Assembly (NCBI GenBank): GCA_013365365.1
Contig: JABVXU010000005.1
Coordinates: 124,001-188,000, forward strand
Origin: Cruorifilaria tuberocauda
Lineage: Eukaryota; Nematoda; Chromadorea; Rhabditida; Onchocercidae
Direction: 5' to 3'
DNA: 64,000 nt
Shown here piece after piece: positions 22,262 through 35,310 of this stretch. How positions within the stretch are numbered: the first letter of the stretch is position 1; each line of letters begins with the position of its first letter. Both the position numbers and the translations under genes were made by a program. The notes under the pieces are model-generated. The model saw only the letters and a program-made list of their open reading frames with translations. It was not told where the DNA came from and did not search any database.

Positions 22262-25200
22262 ATGAGTTCGGGTACTACTGCTATTGCGCAAGAAGTGATC
22301 GATGACAGCCAGCTGAACGAAGATCAAACACCAGCAGGAAAAGAACTCAAGAAAGAAATTAAAGATGTATATACCACACCAGTTGCCGAACATTACCCAC
22401 TTGGAATTGAAAACCTATCAGCAACATCAAAGCTTATCAATGCTTCAAATGATACCGATTTATCGTCCAAGGCTTTACCTACACAAGTCGAAGATATTCC
22501 AGTACCCAATACTTCGCAGAAGGCACCATTAGTGCCACCACGGCATAGAAAACGTCGCGTCACTGAGCTGAAATGTTCCGAAGTTAGGTGGTTTCATCGA
22601 AAAAGCGGAACAGAAACCAAATGGACTCCTTTTAAAGGTTAACTTCTATTATAAATAGCATTCAATTTTAGTTTTTTTTCCCTTTGAATACGAAGCTGTG
22701 AACTCAATCTAGATAAAGGAAGTTCGAAAAGGAGCTTATAAGTTAAAACGTGGTTCTGTCGGCTGTGTTAAATCACATTTCCCTTCTTTCTTTTGTGTTC
22801 ATTTCGATAAATAGGATATTTGACAAAGAGCACCGTTAAAACGCAAAATCAGTTTCGATTATATCAAGTTCATTTTTATCCCCTTAAAAAGTGATATCCT
22901 GTGATTGTTTATAAATTTTGTTCTAGGAGTGGATTCGTTATTGTTGGAAGTATACTGGCGGCAGCAAATGCAAATTGATTTGGATCAGGTTACTGAATCC
23001 TATGTACAAACCATCAAAATGCCTACATCTGTGGTAGTATTAGACGGATTATACCGAGCTTCTGAGGATCTCACAATATTAAATTCTATCTATTGGAAAG
23101 GTTCCTGATTTAGTTCTCCATACAAATGAAGTGCGTTCAACTTTTTTCGAATTGGCACTTCTTTATTTTAGATGGTTTTCTCTATTTCTTTATTTCTTAG
23201 ATTACATATGTTAATCGGCCTAATATTTATTGGCTTTAATTTGATTTTCAGTTAGTAGATTTTTTAGATGATACAATCGAAATTCGTCGTGGCACATGGT
23301 TTTTGTCGGAAAATTTGCAGCCAATTGATCCTGGTATGGCTGATCCCATTGAGGCACATCATTTACATATTTTTCGCTCTCAGACCATTCCTGACGCCCC
23401 AGTTTTTTCAGAAAAAGAATCGAGCAAAAAACCAAGTCAGTTACTATTACTATTGATTGAAAAGCCCATTTTTTAGGAATAATTTTATAAATGTTTTAAT
23501 GAAGCTTTTAATTAGTTTTACGTTCAGCTACTTTAATCCCAGTTTTCAGTTCTTGCGGAACTCAAACTACAGGATCAATATGAAGTACGGTGGAATTCCG
23601 TTATCGATATCACATTGTATAATAATTCCAAAACAAGTCGATTGTTGCGTTACATAGCTTGGGGTAAAGGAACTACTCTGAAACGTGGATATGAAGAAGC
23701 TGAGTGGGATGATGGTAAACGAATCATCAAACATTTGATTTTGGTTGTTCATGGTATTGGTCAGAAAGGATATGAAAATCTAATTGCAAAAAATACTGAC
23801 CAGTAAGATTTACTACTCGACCGACGACTTTGATCCTTGCCTAACCTTTTGCTTGTTTTATGATTTCTATATATCTTAATATCAAACGCATCCTACATGG
23901 TTTTTTAACACTGATTATAATTTTATTGAAATGAATATAAGCGTATGATATAACGCGAAGTATCGACTAAGAACCAGCACGATCTTTTTTGCTGCAGAGT
24001 TCGTGAAGCGATATACAGTTGCATGGATAAACATTATCCGGATGAGAAAAGTCGTCCAATGGTTTTACCAGTGGAATGGCGAGCAGCTTTAGTTTTAGAC
24101 AATGGTATTACTGATTATGTTACTTTGCCAAAGATGTCAGCAGTGCGTAACGCTTTAAATTCAACGGCAATGGATATTATGTACTATCAATCTCCGCTAT
24201 ATCGAAATGAAGTAACATGCTTCTTTTGAATTATTCCAATTGTAACAGATATTTTTTATACTTCCTCCGCAGCACTTTAATAGATCTGTAGTCGTTTTTC
24301 TTTTAATTTCGTCGATTAATTCATTTTATAATTTTATCCTTCTCTGTCTCCAAACAATTGATGTGTGTCGGAATTAATCTTGTTTAGATTTTCAGATTAT
24401 GGAAGGCTTGATACGGTCGCTAAATAACGTCTACAGTTTGTTTGTAGAAAACTATCCCGATTTTGATGGACCTATCTCAATTTATGCTCATTCACTTGGT
24501 TCCGTTATGTGCTATGATCTACTGACTTGTTGGTCTCCTCTTGTTTTATACGACAAGTATGTGGCTGAAATGATTGTGAGTATTTTTTGGATAGCTAAGT
24601 ATTTTACGAATATCTGGTGGTAAGTTAGTGGGTCTAAATGAGACTTGAATAGATTGAACGATCTTCAACAATGGTGATTCGAGATTGCAGTAATTACAGA
24701 AACTAGTTTGGATATAATCGTATTTCAGGAACAACAATTAACAACGAAGGCAGAACATGCTGAAATACTGAATGGCTTCCGAGAAGCGCGATTAAAGTAG
24801 TTATACTTTCACTTTTTAGCATTTCAGTCGTTTTCTCTAACGTTGGTGTATATATATATATATATGAATATACTTTTCGAAAAAGACAATGGGTCTACTA
24901 TAAAAAATCATAACTAATTTAGGTCTTCCTTAAATCAGGTTAAAGTTTTTCTCCTTAGTTTAGATTAATCAATAATCATTATTCAAGTTAGAAAAAATTA
25001 TATATCAGATATAATCTAAATCCAGATTGTTTTTAGATTGTTGGAACTTTACGGTGGATTTCAGCTGGCTTTTATAACGCAGAAACAAAAATTGAAGTTT
25101 AAGGTCATTTCACGAATCTTTGTTAAACCAGTGGATATATTTATTTTTACGTAGAGGAGTAATTTCCTTCTTCCTTACATCGATTATTTCAGGTTAAAAA

Positions 25201-26748
25201 CATGTTTTGTGTCGGCTCGCCTCTCGCTGTTTTTTTGATTATGAGAGGTTCAACAACATTTGTCCCTGAAACAGACAGTCTTAAGAGAATATACAATATT
25301 TTCCATCCATATGATCCAGTGGTACATTTTTTAATTCGTAAAATCGCACCTTAGTTAAATTATTTGAGATAACAGTTTTGGAATGAAAATCATTCATTTC
25401 TAATCAGCGATATTTCTAGGCATACCGATTGGAACCGTTAGTGCATAAACAGTATCGTTTAGTTCGACCTATTAAACTGTTCAATTCGGCTGATCTGCGA
25501 TCATTACGAGATTATGCTCTTCTTCCACCAGAGGTGAGTTCTTTATCTAACAATAGCTAATTATGGAGGGCATTATATGTATCTTTTAGATATACTTTTT
25601 ATTTTTGTATGCTTATTAGTTTATGATGGTAACTCTAACTACTATCCTGTCGAATAAGAAGTTGAATTTTTTGCTTTTACTTCACTATGATTATTTCTCG
25701 ATTATCCCTGCACCTTCAGCTAATTTTGGAAGATGAGACTAAATAAGGGCGCTTCACTACTCTTATTTTAACTTTTTAATCACTATTGGTTTGATATTTC
25801 TGTTCAAAATTTAAATCTTTCTAGATTAACAAAGCTTACATCAAAAAGATGAAGATAAAGGAAAAAGTTGAAAAAGAAACGGATGCTCAAGTAGCAGCTG
25901 GTGGCGTTAAAGATCAGGAAGAAGTGGATGAAGAGGAGGAATGTGAAAGCGATGACTCATCTGCTTTAAGGCCTAGCAGTCCAGGTATGATCGTTTACGG
26001 ATTCGATCTTAAATCTTCACGACAGAATCCGGATAGGTTTAAATTGCTCCTTGTTGCAATGATAACAAACTTTGTGACTGGGAGAAATTGGTCATTTTGA
26101 ACCTATTTACTTCTCCTTTTTTATTTCAGGTTCATCACCACGAAGTTTAACACCTCCACCATCAGAAAGTGGTGATAATAAGAAGAGTTGGTGGAAATTC
26201 GGAAGCAGCCGAAAAGAAAAAGAAACTAACGAGGGATTTTCTGATGAAGTTAAATTAAATGAAGCTCAGAAATTGATAGAAGAAATTCCTGTAGAAGAAA
26301 GTGGGTTTTAATATTATTTTGAAAACATTTATACTACATACTGCATAGATAGTAGATAGACGTGAAAGTAATGTTCTCTTATAACAATTGTTCTTATCAG
26401 CTGTTAACATTCACTATATAATTTGGTTATCTTTCAAGTTTCACACTAGTATGACTTTTTACCAATATTACAGTGAAATCCGTTTTTTTATGAATGAATT
26501 TAACAACACGTCGATTTTTTTCAAAATTTCGTTATTATGATATGAATTTATTTTCGTAGAAAATTTTCCAAATTTGCTTTCAAGGATTGCCGTATCGTAT
26601 GGATTATCAAATACAGCCGCAAATCACTGATCGTAGTTACTGGTCTGTATTGAAAAGTCATTTTGCTTATTGGACTAATCCCGATACTGCGGCTTTTATC
26701 GTCAATTGTTTATATCGAGAAGACAAGAAACAAGATGACAAGTGTTAA
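22262..26748 (+). CDS. ipla-1: DDHD-domain intracellular phospholipase A1
   Basis: Thirteen exons: 22262-22637, 22927-23100, 23259-23435, 23550-23802, 23998-24211, 24396-24575, 24729-24796, 25037-25103, 25193-25321, 25420-25533, 25825-25984, 26130-26300 and 26585-26748, all in phase, 748 residues. The first 110 residues are polar and probably disordered. A lipase core follows: HLILVVHGIGQ (around 310) and the nucleophile motif IYAHSLGSV with Ser near 431. The DDHD part begins at NMFCVGSPLAVFL and ends with RMDYQIQP, SYWSVLKSHFAYWTNPDTA. An acidic insert (EEVDEEEECESDD, then SSPRSLTPPPSESG) lies inside the DDHD region. Family enzymes (DDHD1/2, C. elegans IPLA-1) hydrolyse the sn-1 acyl chain of phospholipids such as phosphatidic acid or phosphatidylinositol on cytosolic membrane faces. 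Confidence 0.94.
24848..24865. repeat. (TA)n microsatellite
   Basis: GTATATATATATATATATG within an intron of the phospholipase gene. No functional meaning inferred. Confidence 0.9.
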
Positions 26749-28491
26749 ATAGTCCGTGCAAAGTTATAGACTCACAATGTTTTACAGTGTGAGCGATTTC
26801 TTTGTTTTTCCTCTTTTAGATAATTTTCATCCATGTTTTCTTCCGTAGATTAATATAGATTAGGTAGATATTCAATGTAAGAATGTTTTTTGGATTTGAT
26901 TTAGTTTTCTGAAATCAAAATTATTCCAGATTTGATTGTTATTGTGTATGCATGAGAGACTTTATTACATGTTTTTTTTTTTGGTGAGCGTTATTTTCTC
27001 ATTGCAATATTTGCACTTCTTGTTGATTGTATAAAATAAAAATGAGAGTGGGATTTTCAAGAAAAAAGTTTGAGCTAATCAATTAACAGTAATATTATTG
27101 ATTTAACGCCATATTTATTAGTGGTAACTTTTCTCAACAACTTTTATAATTATTATTATATAATATTTTTAATTTTTCTATTATATATGTATATTTTTCT
27201 ATTATTTATATATGTTTTTTTGATTTCTTCGATTATGTACTTTTTTTCCCGGGTTCCTTTCATGGTAATTTGTAAATACAAATGAAGTGGAATTTTCCAC
27301 CACCTCATTTGACAAGTTTCGAATCTCAGAACATTGTATTCATTATATTTCATTGCATACGTCGACTCATGATTATTGCTTTAAAATGTGACTTTAACAG
27401 GATTTTTTTTGGCATACTGTTTTCCCCATAGTGTATTAAATTTTAAATCTTCGAGCATTTCAGCATTATTTTCATAATAATTCAAAGAAGATATATTCCG
27501 AAGATGCAAATTCTGCGGTTTCAGAGATGTTTTCTGATGAGATTCTAGGAAAGGTATTTTCAATCAAAATGCAATTTTGAAGGAAATCCCCCTGGTCCAT
27601 TATTTGACATAGCTATTTTTTCCTATAGTTCAAAAAGGTATGAATTGCATGGATGATTTCAAGTAATCAGTTCTGGCACAGTGTTCATTCTGTGTTGAAA
27701 ATGTTGAAAATCAACAACAGTGTAAAAATTGGTATCCAAGATTGGGATAATTGGGGTGTAGATGCTTGATAAAAGGATTGTTGTCGGTCGAGATTTTTTT
27801 CAGATCTCATAATTATCAGTAACTTGCTATTGATAATTGCGAGATGCTGAAAGCAAATCCATTAAGAAATACAAAATGATATTTTAAATACTTCAAATAT
27901 CAGTTTTAAGTTCATACGCGAGGTGCTACTGAATATGTAAATATGAGCACGTACGCCCTTAATAGCGCACGTCTAGAGAGGCGGATCAGTGTTGCGAACT
28001 GACGATGTACAATAAATTGGTGTGGGAGTGGCTTGATACGATTTCATCCTCCACTATCAGGACAGGAATGAAAGGGTGTAAAAGATTGGTATTATGGAAG
28101 GGAAACTGAGAAAGTGATCAGCAAGGTAATAGAATGCCGTAGCAAGAGTGTAATTACGCTTTCTTCTCATCTTTTTCGCCTCTGTATTTCATTGAAATTG
28201 AAGGAAATTTCGTTATCATCAGTATCACTGCTGGAATTTGAATTACTGAAATTATCGCAAACACCCTCACACTATGAATATACAATCCGGTCATTCCGAT
28301 TTTTACTTCAAAGCACTGATAAGTTAGTTTTACAATGGATTTCTTCTGTTTTTAATATTTCTGCAACGAATTACAGAATAAATTGATATGATATGTAATA
28401 CAATTTATCGAAAATTTTGAAAATTTAAAATTTGAATGCTATGGATCGCTGGAATGAAAATTTCTTTTCGCCAAATGTCCTTTTTTTTCAG
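26749..28491 (+). other. Spacer, likely holding the Tudor gene 5' end
   Basis: Between the phospholipase stop and the first certain Tudor-gene exon. It is AT-rich, with a G+C-richer patch at about 27950-28130. An ATG at 28004 opens MYNKLVWEWLDTISSST, which might be a first coding exon, but no donor in the phase required by the exon at 28492 was found. An open frame at 28114-28386 is also unplaced. Confidence 0.35.
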
Positions 28492-31400
28492 AGGATATAT
28501 CTTATGAGATAAACAGTAAAGGAGAAACGATAAAGCGACCAGCTAGTAGCACACGATTTCAAATATGCAATTTGCCACCGTTGGAACTGCCCACTGCCGT
28601 TGATAATTTCGTTTATGTTCGAATTGTTAACATTGAAGGTGGTAAATCAATTCTTCATCTTCAAAAATAAATGCTAGCAGTGAATGGAATTATTTTAAAA
28701 GTGATGGAGATAAATGGATCATTTTGGCTTAAGTAATAGATCATGAATTTGTAGAATTATGTTTATACAGTAAAAACGACGATGTATAATTGTTAATAAT
28801 TTGGTGAGGAAATTATTAAGATAATGTGTCTATCATTGTAAAGAATAATAACTTCTAAATAAGGGACCATGTCAGTAAATTGGTGTTAATGTCGGTAAAC
28901 TGACACTATTAACATGATTGCATTATCCGTCATAACGTATACTTTTTTTATTTGAAGGTATGAACAGATTTTTCGGTACACTAGAAAGGAATCGTTTTTT
29001 ATTGGATGATTTGCAAAAAATGCTCGACGATATGAAGTTAACCAGTTGCAAGCCTCTTTTCGATCCAGCGCTTGGAGAGATTGTTCTTGCGAAGTTAGTT
29101 TAGATCTGAATTATTGTGGAAGTGTTGAATGATACGTATTTTGTTTAGCGTAAAATATCCGTTACTTAATAATATATCACATCATCTTCAGAATTGATGA
29201 AAGATTTGTTCGTGGATGTGTTGTGTGCAAAATACACTTTATGACTTGTACGGTAAGCTACAGATTAATAATCTTAAGCATTCATTGTTTGTTCTTATTG
29301 TTAATTAGTTTCATTTGTTTATTTATTGAAAGTCTTTTAAGACTTACTTGATCGATTCTGGTCTGACAGTGGAGATTGGATTAGACCAGTTATATGTAAT
29401 TAACGAAGAATTGAGGAAAATACCTCCGCAAGCTTTTCTGATGTTACTTGATATTGATATTGAGGAACCATTAATATCAAACGACGAGCTTAAAGCAATG
29501 GTTAACAATAATATTGTAGCTTTCCGTTTGAGTAAATTTTCATTTCATTTTTTACTTGTATAATCAATTTCTTTTTAAATTAATCTCTATATTGTGTTTC
29601 TTTTGGCTTCTTTTGTTTAGTTCCATACAGTGAACTTAAGAATCTCAAAAAAAGAAAATGTGGTTAAGCATCATACTGTAAATGATTTTAGGGGTTAATA
29701 AAAAATTTTTGTTTAGAACATGTCTCAGAAAACGGTGAAGCATTCGTTGGTAAAATGATAGTACAAAACCAAAATCGAAAAATTTATGACATTGGGAATA
29801 TATTGCTAGAAGGTGTAGAGACTGATACTTCTAATGAAAATAATCAAGGTATTGTTTCTTTTTTTGTTGGTATTTATTACTTATTATTACAAGAACTGGT
29901 AATGTAAGATTAGAACTTGAAATGCTTAAGATATTGCAGGTAGCCAGTGAATTAAAGAAAACGTTTGGCAAAACGGAAAATTGTGTAAGACATGTGTTGT
30001 ATATATTGATCAGCTTAAAGTTTCTACATAGATTTTCCTCATTATTTAAGATTACTTAAACAGTAACGCACCATTAACTGATCTTCCATTATTGGGCAAA
30101 AAATTCTCTAACTTATCAAATAGTAGAATGGCTGCTGTTATATGAATAGTAATCCCTACGAGAAAAGGTAGAAGTCCCAAAAAATTTGTCGGTAAGATTG
30201 ACCTTAAGTTTATCTTTACTGTATAATTATTTAATTTTTTGACAGGATAGACACAATTATTTAATTTTTATACAGGACAGACACAATACGCTGCTATATG
30301 TTTCAATCAGAACTGTGGTGTTTTATCATTAGAAGAAGATGGTCTTTCAGAATATTCGTCTCTTGATTTTGCAGGAGATGAACGATCAGTTATCTCGTTG
30401 TGTTCAAGTGATAGTGAGGTATATCATACAATTTTATGAATGAATTCTCTGAGTTATTTTTGAGAAAGATTTTCCAAAATAGGGAATTCTTGTTTATCAC
30501 TTTTCAGTATTAATTAAATTTTATAAAATGTGTCATCATTTATTTTAGAAATGAAGGTACTTAATTTGGAGTAAACTATGGTAACATTATGGAAAATACG
30601 TCATGGTTTCATTGAGGACGATTTTTTCCAGTTAGCTTACAGCTGTAATTGCTTGTTCATAATGTTATCAGTGGATATTTTTTTAAGATAGATGGCAAGA
30701 CGAATAGCAAATTTCCTGGAAAGCAACTAATTTCAACTGGAAGTTATTGTCGAGCAGTACGTGTCCCAACTGAGGTTATTTCACTACATCGATTTTCAAA
30801 TTTGTTTTGAAGTTATAATAGTAATGACAATGAGATGTTATCTATTGGATCTATAATATCTATTAAAAAGCTGAAACCCATTTTTTGTTTAATTAGAGTT
30901 ATAATTTCTCTTAGAAAAACTAATACGTGATTACGTTATAGTACTGTATCAATAAAGCAATGTTTTGAAAGTTTAGACGATTGTTGCGATTATATGATTT
31001 TGTTCTGTAATACAACTCATATTAGTTATAGAACATAGAGCCAGATTTATTTTATCTGCATTTTTTGGATAATCCAGCTTTCGAAGATTTGCAAATTTGT
31101 TCTACATCTCTGTTTGGGAAGTACAATAATGTTTGGCATAGATTGCTGCTGATACCTGACCTTCAGCATAATAACAAGTATAACTTTCTTTTAAAATCAA
31201 TAAAAAAGATTTTGCTTTAAAATATGATGCATCAGTTGCACGCTATTGAACCATAAAATATTCCTTCATTTTTACTTTTCACCGGGCACCTTATCTATTA
31301 TTTTCTTATGATTCCATTTTGAGCCTAATTTTTTAATTTTACTACCTCAGGACTTTTTCATTTTCTGTTCAAGCACCGGAAAATGGCATTGAAATTTTAT

Positions 31401-34400
31401 TGTAAGCTGGAACGAGCCTTTAAGTTATTTGTGTTAAGCATCAAATCTTTTTTGATGGGAATTTTAGAAGTGATGGAGAATTCGTGCAGGTCAGCAGCAT
31501 CGTTGATTCCCATGCTTCATTTTTTTATGCTAACGAACAATTGAATGAGGAATTGAGAAACCGATTAAAAGCAACATTTGCATGCCGACTTTCTTATTCC
31601 GCTCCAAAACCTTTCAATAACAACGTATGCGAATAAATTTTTTATTTTGCACATTGATGTTATTATTATTATTCTTAACCGTACTGCTCTTTTCAAGACT
31701 GCCATATATTATTTATTTATAATTCAAATTTCATAGGAGCTAAAACTCTTCCACAGACGTTAATTGAATAATGTGAAGTTATTCATATTTCAGAGATATT
31801 CCAATGAAGCAAAGTCATATTTTACCGAAATGTTTATAACTAGTCAGATTTATGATGTCCATATAGTTAGAGTGTCACGCAGATATATTCTTGAAGTTGA
31901 AATTTTTTTGTCAGGAGGAGAGAGTCTTTTCGACATGTTGTGTAAACGGTAGGTAACTGCAGTTTTTATAGTTTCTGGTCAAATTTTTGGAGGTATTACT
32001 GATAGAGAAGCATTTAGTTGCTTTATTTCATTAGTAAGGATTATTAATTAGTCTGAAAAGCACAATCGATTTTTCTTTTTATGGGAACTGGAAGTCCCAT
32101 CGATTAGTAATGTTTTTATTATATTTACTATTGTTGATGGATTTTTAGTGATTTTGCTCAACGTCGTTGGGCGTGGAAGGTACCATCATATAATCTTAAA
32201 TCAATAGATGAAGAACAGCTCCTTCAGCGTACTGACGATGAGGATGATGTACATATGATTTTTACTGTACAAATTGGGAACAAACGAAATGATTTAATTG
32301 AAGTCTGTCATTTTGTCAATCTTTAAAATGGTTATGTAATTACTCTAGAAATGTGTTTTCTGAGACAGAGCTGTGAGACAATCTTGTACACAAAAATTAC
32401 CAAGTTGGTAAGTTCATGAGTTGGCATAAGTATACAACTTTACTGAAATGTGAATGTATTTGATCCGCGTTTCACACGGTTGGTTTTTTCCCCGGAGCTT
32501 TTCAGATGTTTTTTCTTTTTTTAATTTTTTTATTGTTGATTTCCGAGTCATTTTATTTCGCAGTTTCAAAAGCATTTAAAACCTGGCGAACATATTTTGT
32601 GCAATCCCAAAATTGGTGACATCTGCATTGTCGAATGTGAACGTCAGCTATTTCGGTGTGAAATAGTTGATATAATCGATGGAAAAAAGCCTTTTATCAT
32701 AAGTTATGTTGATTATGGAGAAGAACAAGAACTAGATGGAGATTTTCTCTATGCTGTTGATAATCAAGAAGAAGTTAGAGATTTTTTTAATTTACGTTTC
32801 GATTTGTTATTATTTTTGTCAGTTATTTAAACTTCTTGATTAAAAAAATCTTTTATGATTCTTATTTTTATTGTTTTGCCTTAGATTTATTGAATTTGTT
32901 AGTTCATATCTTTGTGCTACTTTTATCGATGATAGTCACTTTTTTTTCATCCTAGTTGTATTCATTCTTTGGTTTCATTTAATCATTACTAGTTTTCTTA
33001 TGTTCTAAAAGACATATTAGAAGTTAGATTTCTTCATAAAGCATATTTGGTACATTATATATGTAAACTTTAGATAGTCTTTGAAACTCCAGTATTTGGA
33101 ATCAAATGTCGGCTAGAAGAAATATGTCCTGCTGGCAGAGGTTTAGATACGCGAACAGGTACTTGGTCGCGTAAAGCACTCAAATTAATCAACCGTGTTA
33201 TTCCACTGAATAAGAAATTCAGAGCATTTATTGGCCCTTCTGATTCAGATGGTGTTCATCCAATTCAAGTAACGCTTGACTCAATTTTATCACTTTTTTA
33301 TATTCTGGTTACTCAGACTCAGGTATTCATTGAGCTTCGGAATGTTGTAAATTGTGTTAATCTTTTTCTCTTTTCACAAAAATATATTAGTAATAATGAT
33401 AATAATTGTAGGTATTAGACTACATATTTCACTGTTTTATATCTATAACTCTATATCAAAACGGATAAGAGCTTAGTAAACAGCATAAAAAATGGGAAAT
33501 TTGCATATAGCTAATAAGATACCTGCTTCTCTATTCTATTTCGATGATGTAAAAAGTTATATTGTTTTAGATTGTTGACGAAACACTGTGGAACAATGAT
33601 TTAGCTACCACTTTAGTATTGAATAATTTGGCTGTGTACAAACAGTGTAATTACACCTCATCAGCGATTGATTTATTGCTGACGGAAAATTTTGAGATGC
33701 GGTATTTTAACGTCGAAGATGGTGTTATATATGGAATTCCGAGTATTTTTGAAATTTGGCTTAATGAATGTCAAAATTATTTGGAAAAGGTTCCCACACT
33801 TTCTTGTTTTAGGCTGTTTTATAGAAAATTTGTTTATCGCTCCATGAAAAACAATTGGTGTTATTATGTTAGCTCATTTCATATATCAATTCAGTAAAAA
33901 TAGTTGAAATCCCAGGGCACTGGAAAATTTTTGGTCTTTATAAAATCAATCATTAAAATTTTCATTAGGTTTCATGATAAGTAGAGGGCAATGTAATAAA
34001 TAAGTATTGCATTTTATACTATTACTTTCTTTAAAAAGCTCGTCTTGTTTTCCATTATTTGTTCATACCTACGGACTGCAATCTGAAAATAATTTTCTAG
34101 CTTTATTGTTTTGTTTTAAGATATGGGTCTATGACGTAAACACACATAAGCAAGATAGAAAGGGTATTATTCTCTACAAAAACAGATATCGCCGTGCCGT
34201 CAAACTATATGAAGAAAACAATTTACGAAAAGTAAGAGTATGTTTAATTATATAATTATTTGATTGGATTGTTCATTTCTTATGTCGATGATGTCTACAT
34301 TTTCCTGTTATGCATCTTTACTTACGCTTTTTTACGGTACTCACTATTTTCATCGAATTTTAAAGTTATTTTTATTAGTTTTAAAGCCATTTTCTGCATT

Positions 34401-35310
34401 TTTTTACAGCGTATTTTTGCATTTGTTGAAAATTTTGCAAATATAATATGTCAAAATTCTACAACATATTTGAATATTTGAGAATTTAGGAGAAAGGATG
34501 ATTTGAGATTTTGCTCATGCTGCAGTCTTATTGACTGTAATTTTATAAAGCTACGCAGTGCTATATTAGTTTAAGATTTCAGGAAAAATATTTTCTTATC
34601 GATGAAGGAAAAACCATCGAATTTTGGAGGAATTCTGGAATACCTTCCATGATAAGTTTTTCTGCACTGGAAGGTTATTTTTCTGGAATCGCTATTGATT
34701 TAAAACCTATTCCAGTCCATTAAACAGTGCTCTTTCTAATATATTATTTTATAGGGTAAAATGGAACGAATTTTATCGAGAAGGATATGAAATTATTTCC
34801 AGATTATATGCGTGGATATAATTTATCTGATAAATGTACGCTTTTAGATTCACATGCTGCATTTTTTTTACGCACATGCCCTGCTCTTGCTGTTGGTTTC
34901 GTTTTAAGGGGCGAAAAGTTATCAGCTAGGCACGAAAAACTGCTGAAAAATCATTGTTCTGGGCAAAGAAACGTGCACTTCAACGTATCTGTTATCGGTA
35001 GAAAATACGTATGTTTTCATTCTTTCGTTTTTTTGATATTACGCTTTCGACGAAGTGAAATCATCTCTTGGATTAAGCAGAACATTTTGCTCACGTCATA
35101 TCGAATTATTAAAAATAATTTTTGTCACCTTAACGCTTTATCTTCAAGAATGATGCTTATTCTGTTCGTGATATGGCATTCACTGATGGTGTCTCTTTGG
35201 TGAATTTGCTCAATGATAGCACTGAATTATTCGCATCTGATGAATTTTCGATCAATAAATTACCAACAACCGATGACGATAATTCACTGGTTCCTTTCTT
35301 CACCATCTAA
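28492..35310 (+). CDS. Multi-Tudor-domain protein, 5' end unresolved
   Basis: About 20 exons: 28492-28638, 28958-29093, 29192-29252, 29333-29531, 29621-29662, 29717-29848, 30276-30418, 30688-30774, 31032-31177, 31351-31401, 31468-31624, 31794-31948, 32149-32302, 32564-32773, 33074-33268, 33571-33789, 34121-34231, 34583-34673, 34803-35008 and 35149-35310, about 934 residues plus a missing N-terminus. Clear Tudor folds are PALGEIVLAKIDERFVRGCV with TYLIDSG, and KIGDICIVECERQLFRCEIV with ISYVDYGEEQEL; two more diverged copies include YLHFLDNP and EKYFLIDEGKTIEF. Extended Tudor proteins bind methyl-arginine partners in germ granules and small-RNA pathways. The donor at 32302 (GAA|GTCTGT) is weak; without it the frame stops at 32326, so this may be two genes. 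I cannot name an orthologue; EKL-1 or RSD-6-like roles are possible but unproven. Confidence 0.78.
30225..30284 (+). repeat. 30-bp tandem duplication carrying a splice acceptor
   Basis: Two abutting 30-bp copies (30225-30254, 30255-30284), each AATTATTTAATTTTT then a CAG-ending acceptor and GA-AGACAC. The exon of the Tudor gene starts at the acceptor in copy 2 (30276). Using copy 1 would put TAG in frame directly after the junction. Confidence 0.9.

Noticed and set aside
28114..28386. 90-codon frame before the Tudor gene
   Set aside because: No donor in the phase needed by the exon at 28492 and no recognisable motif; left as unplaced.
34724..34802. Exon starting after ATAG at 34754 in the Tudor gene
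   Set aside because: All phases from that acceptor meet a stop or lose the conserved frame; the acceptor TTTCCAG at 34796-34802 fits phase 1 exactly.
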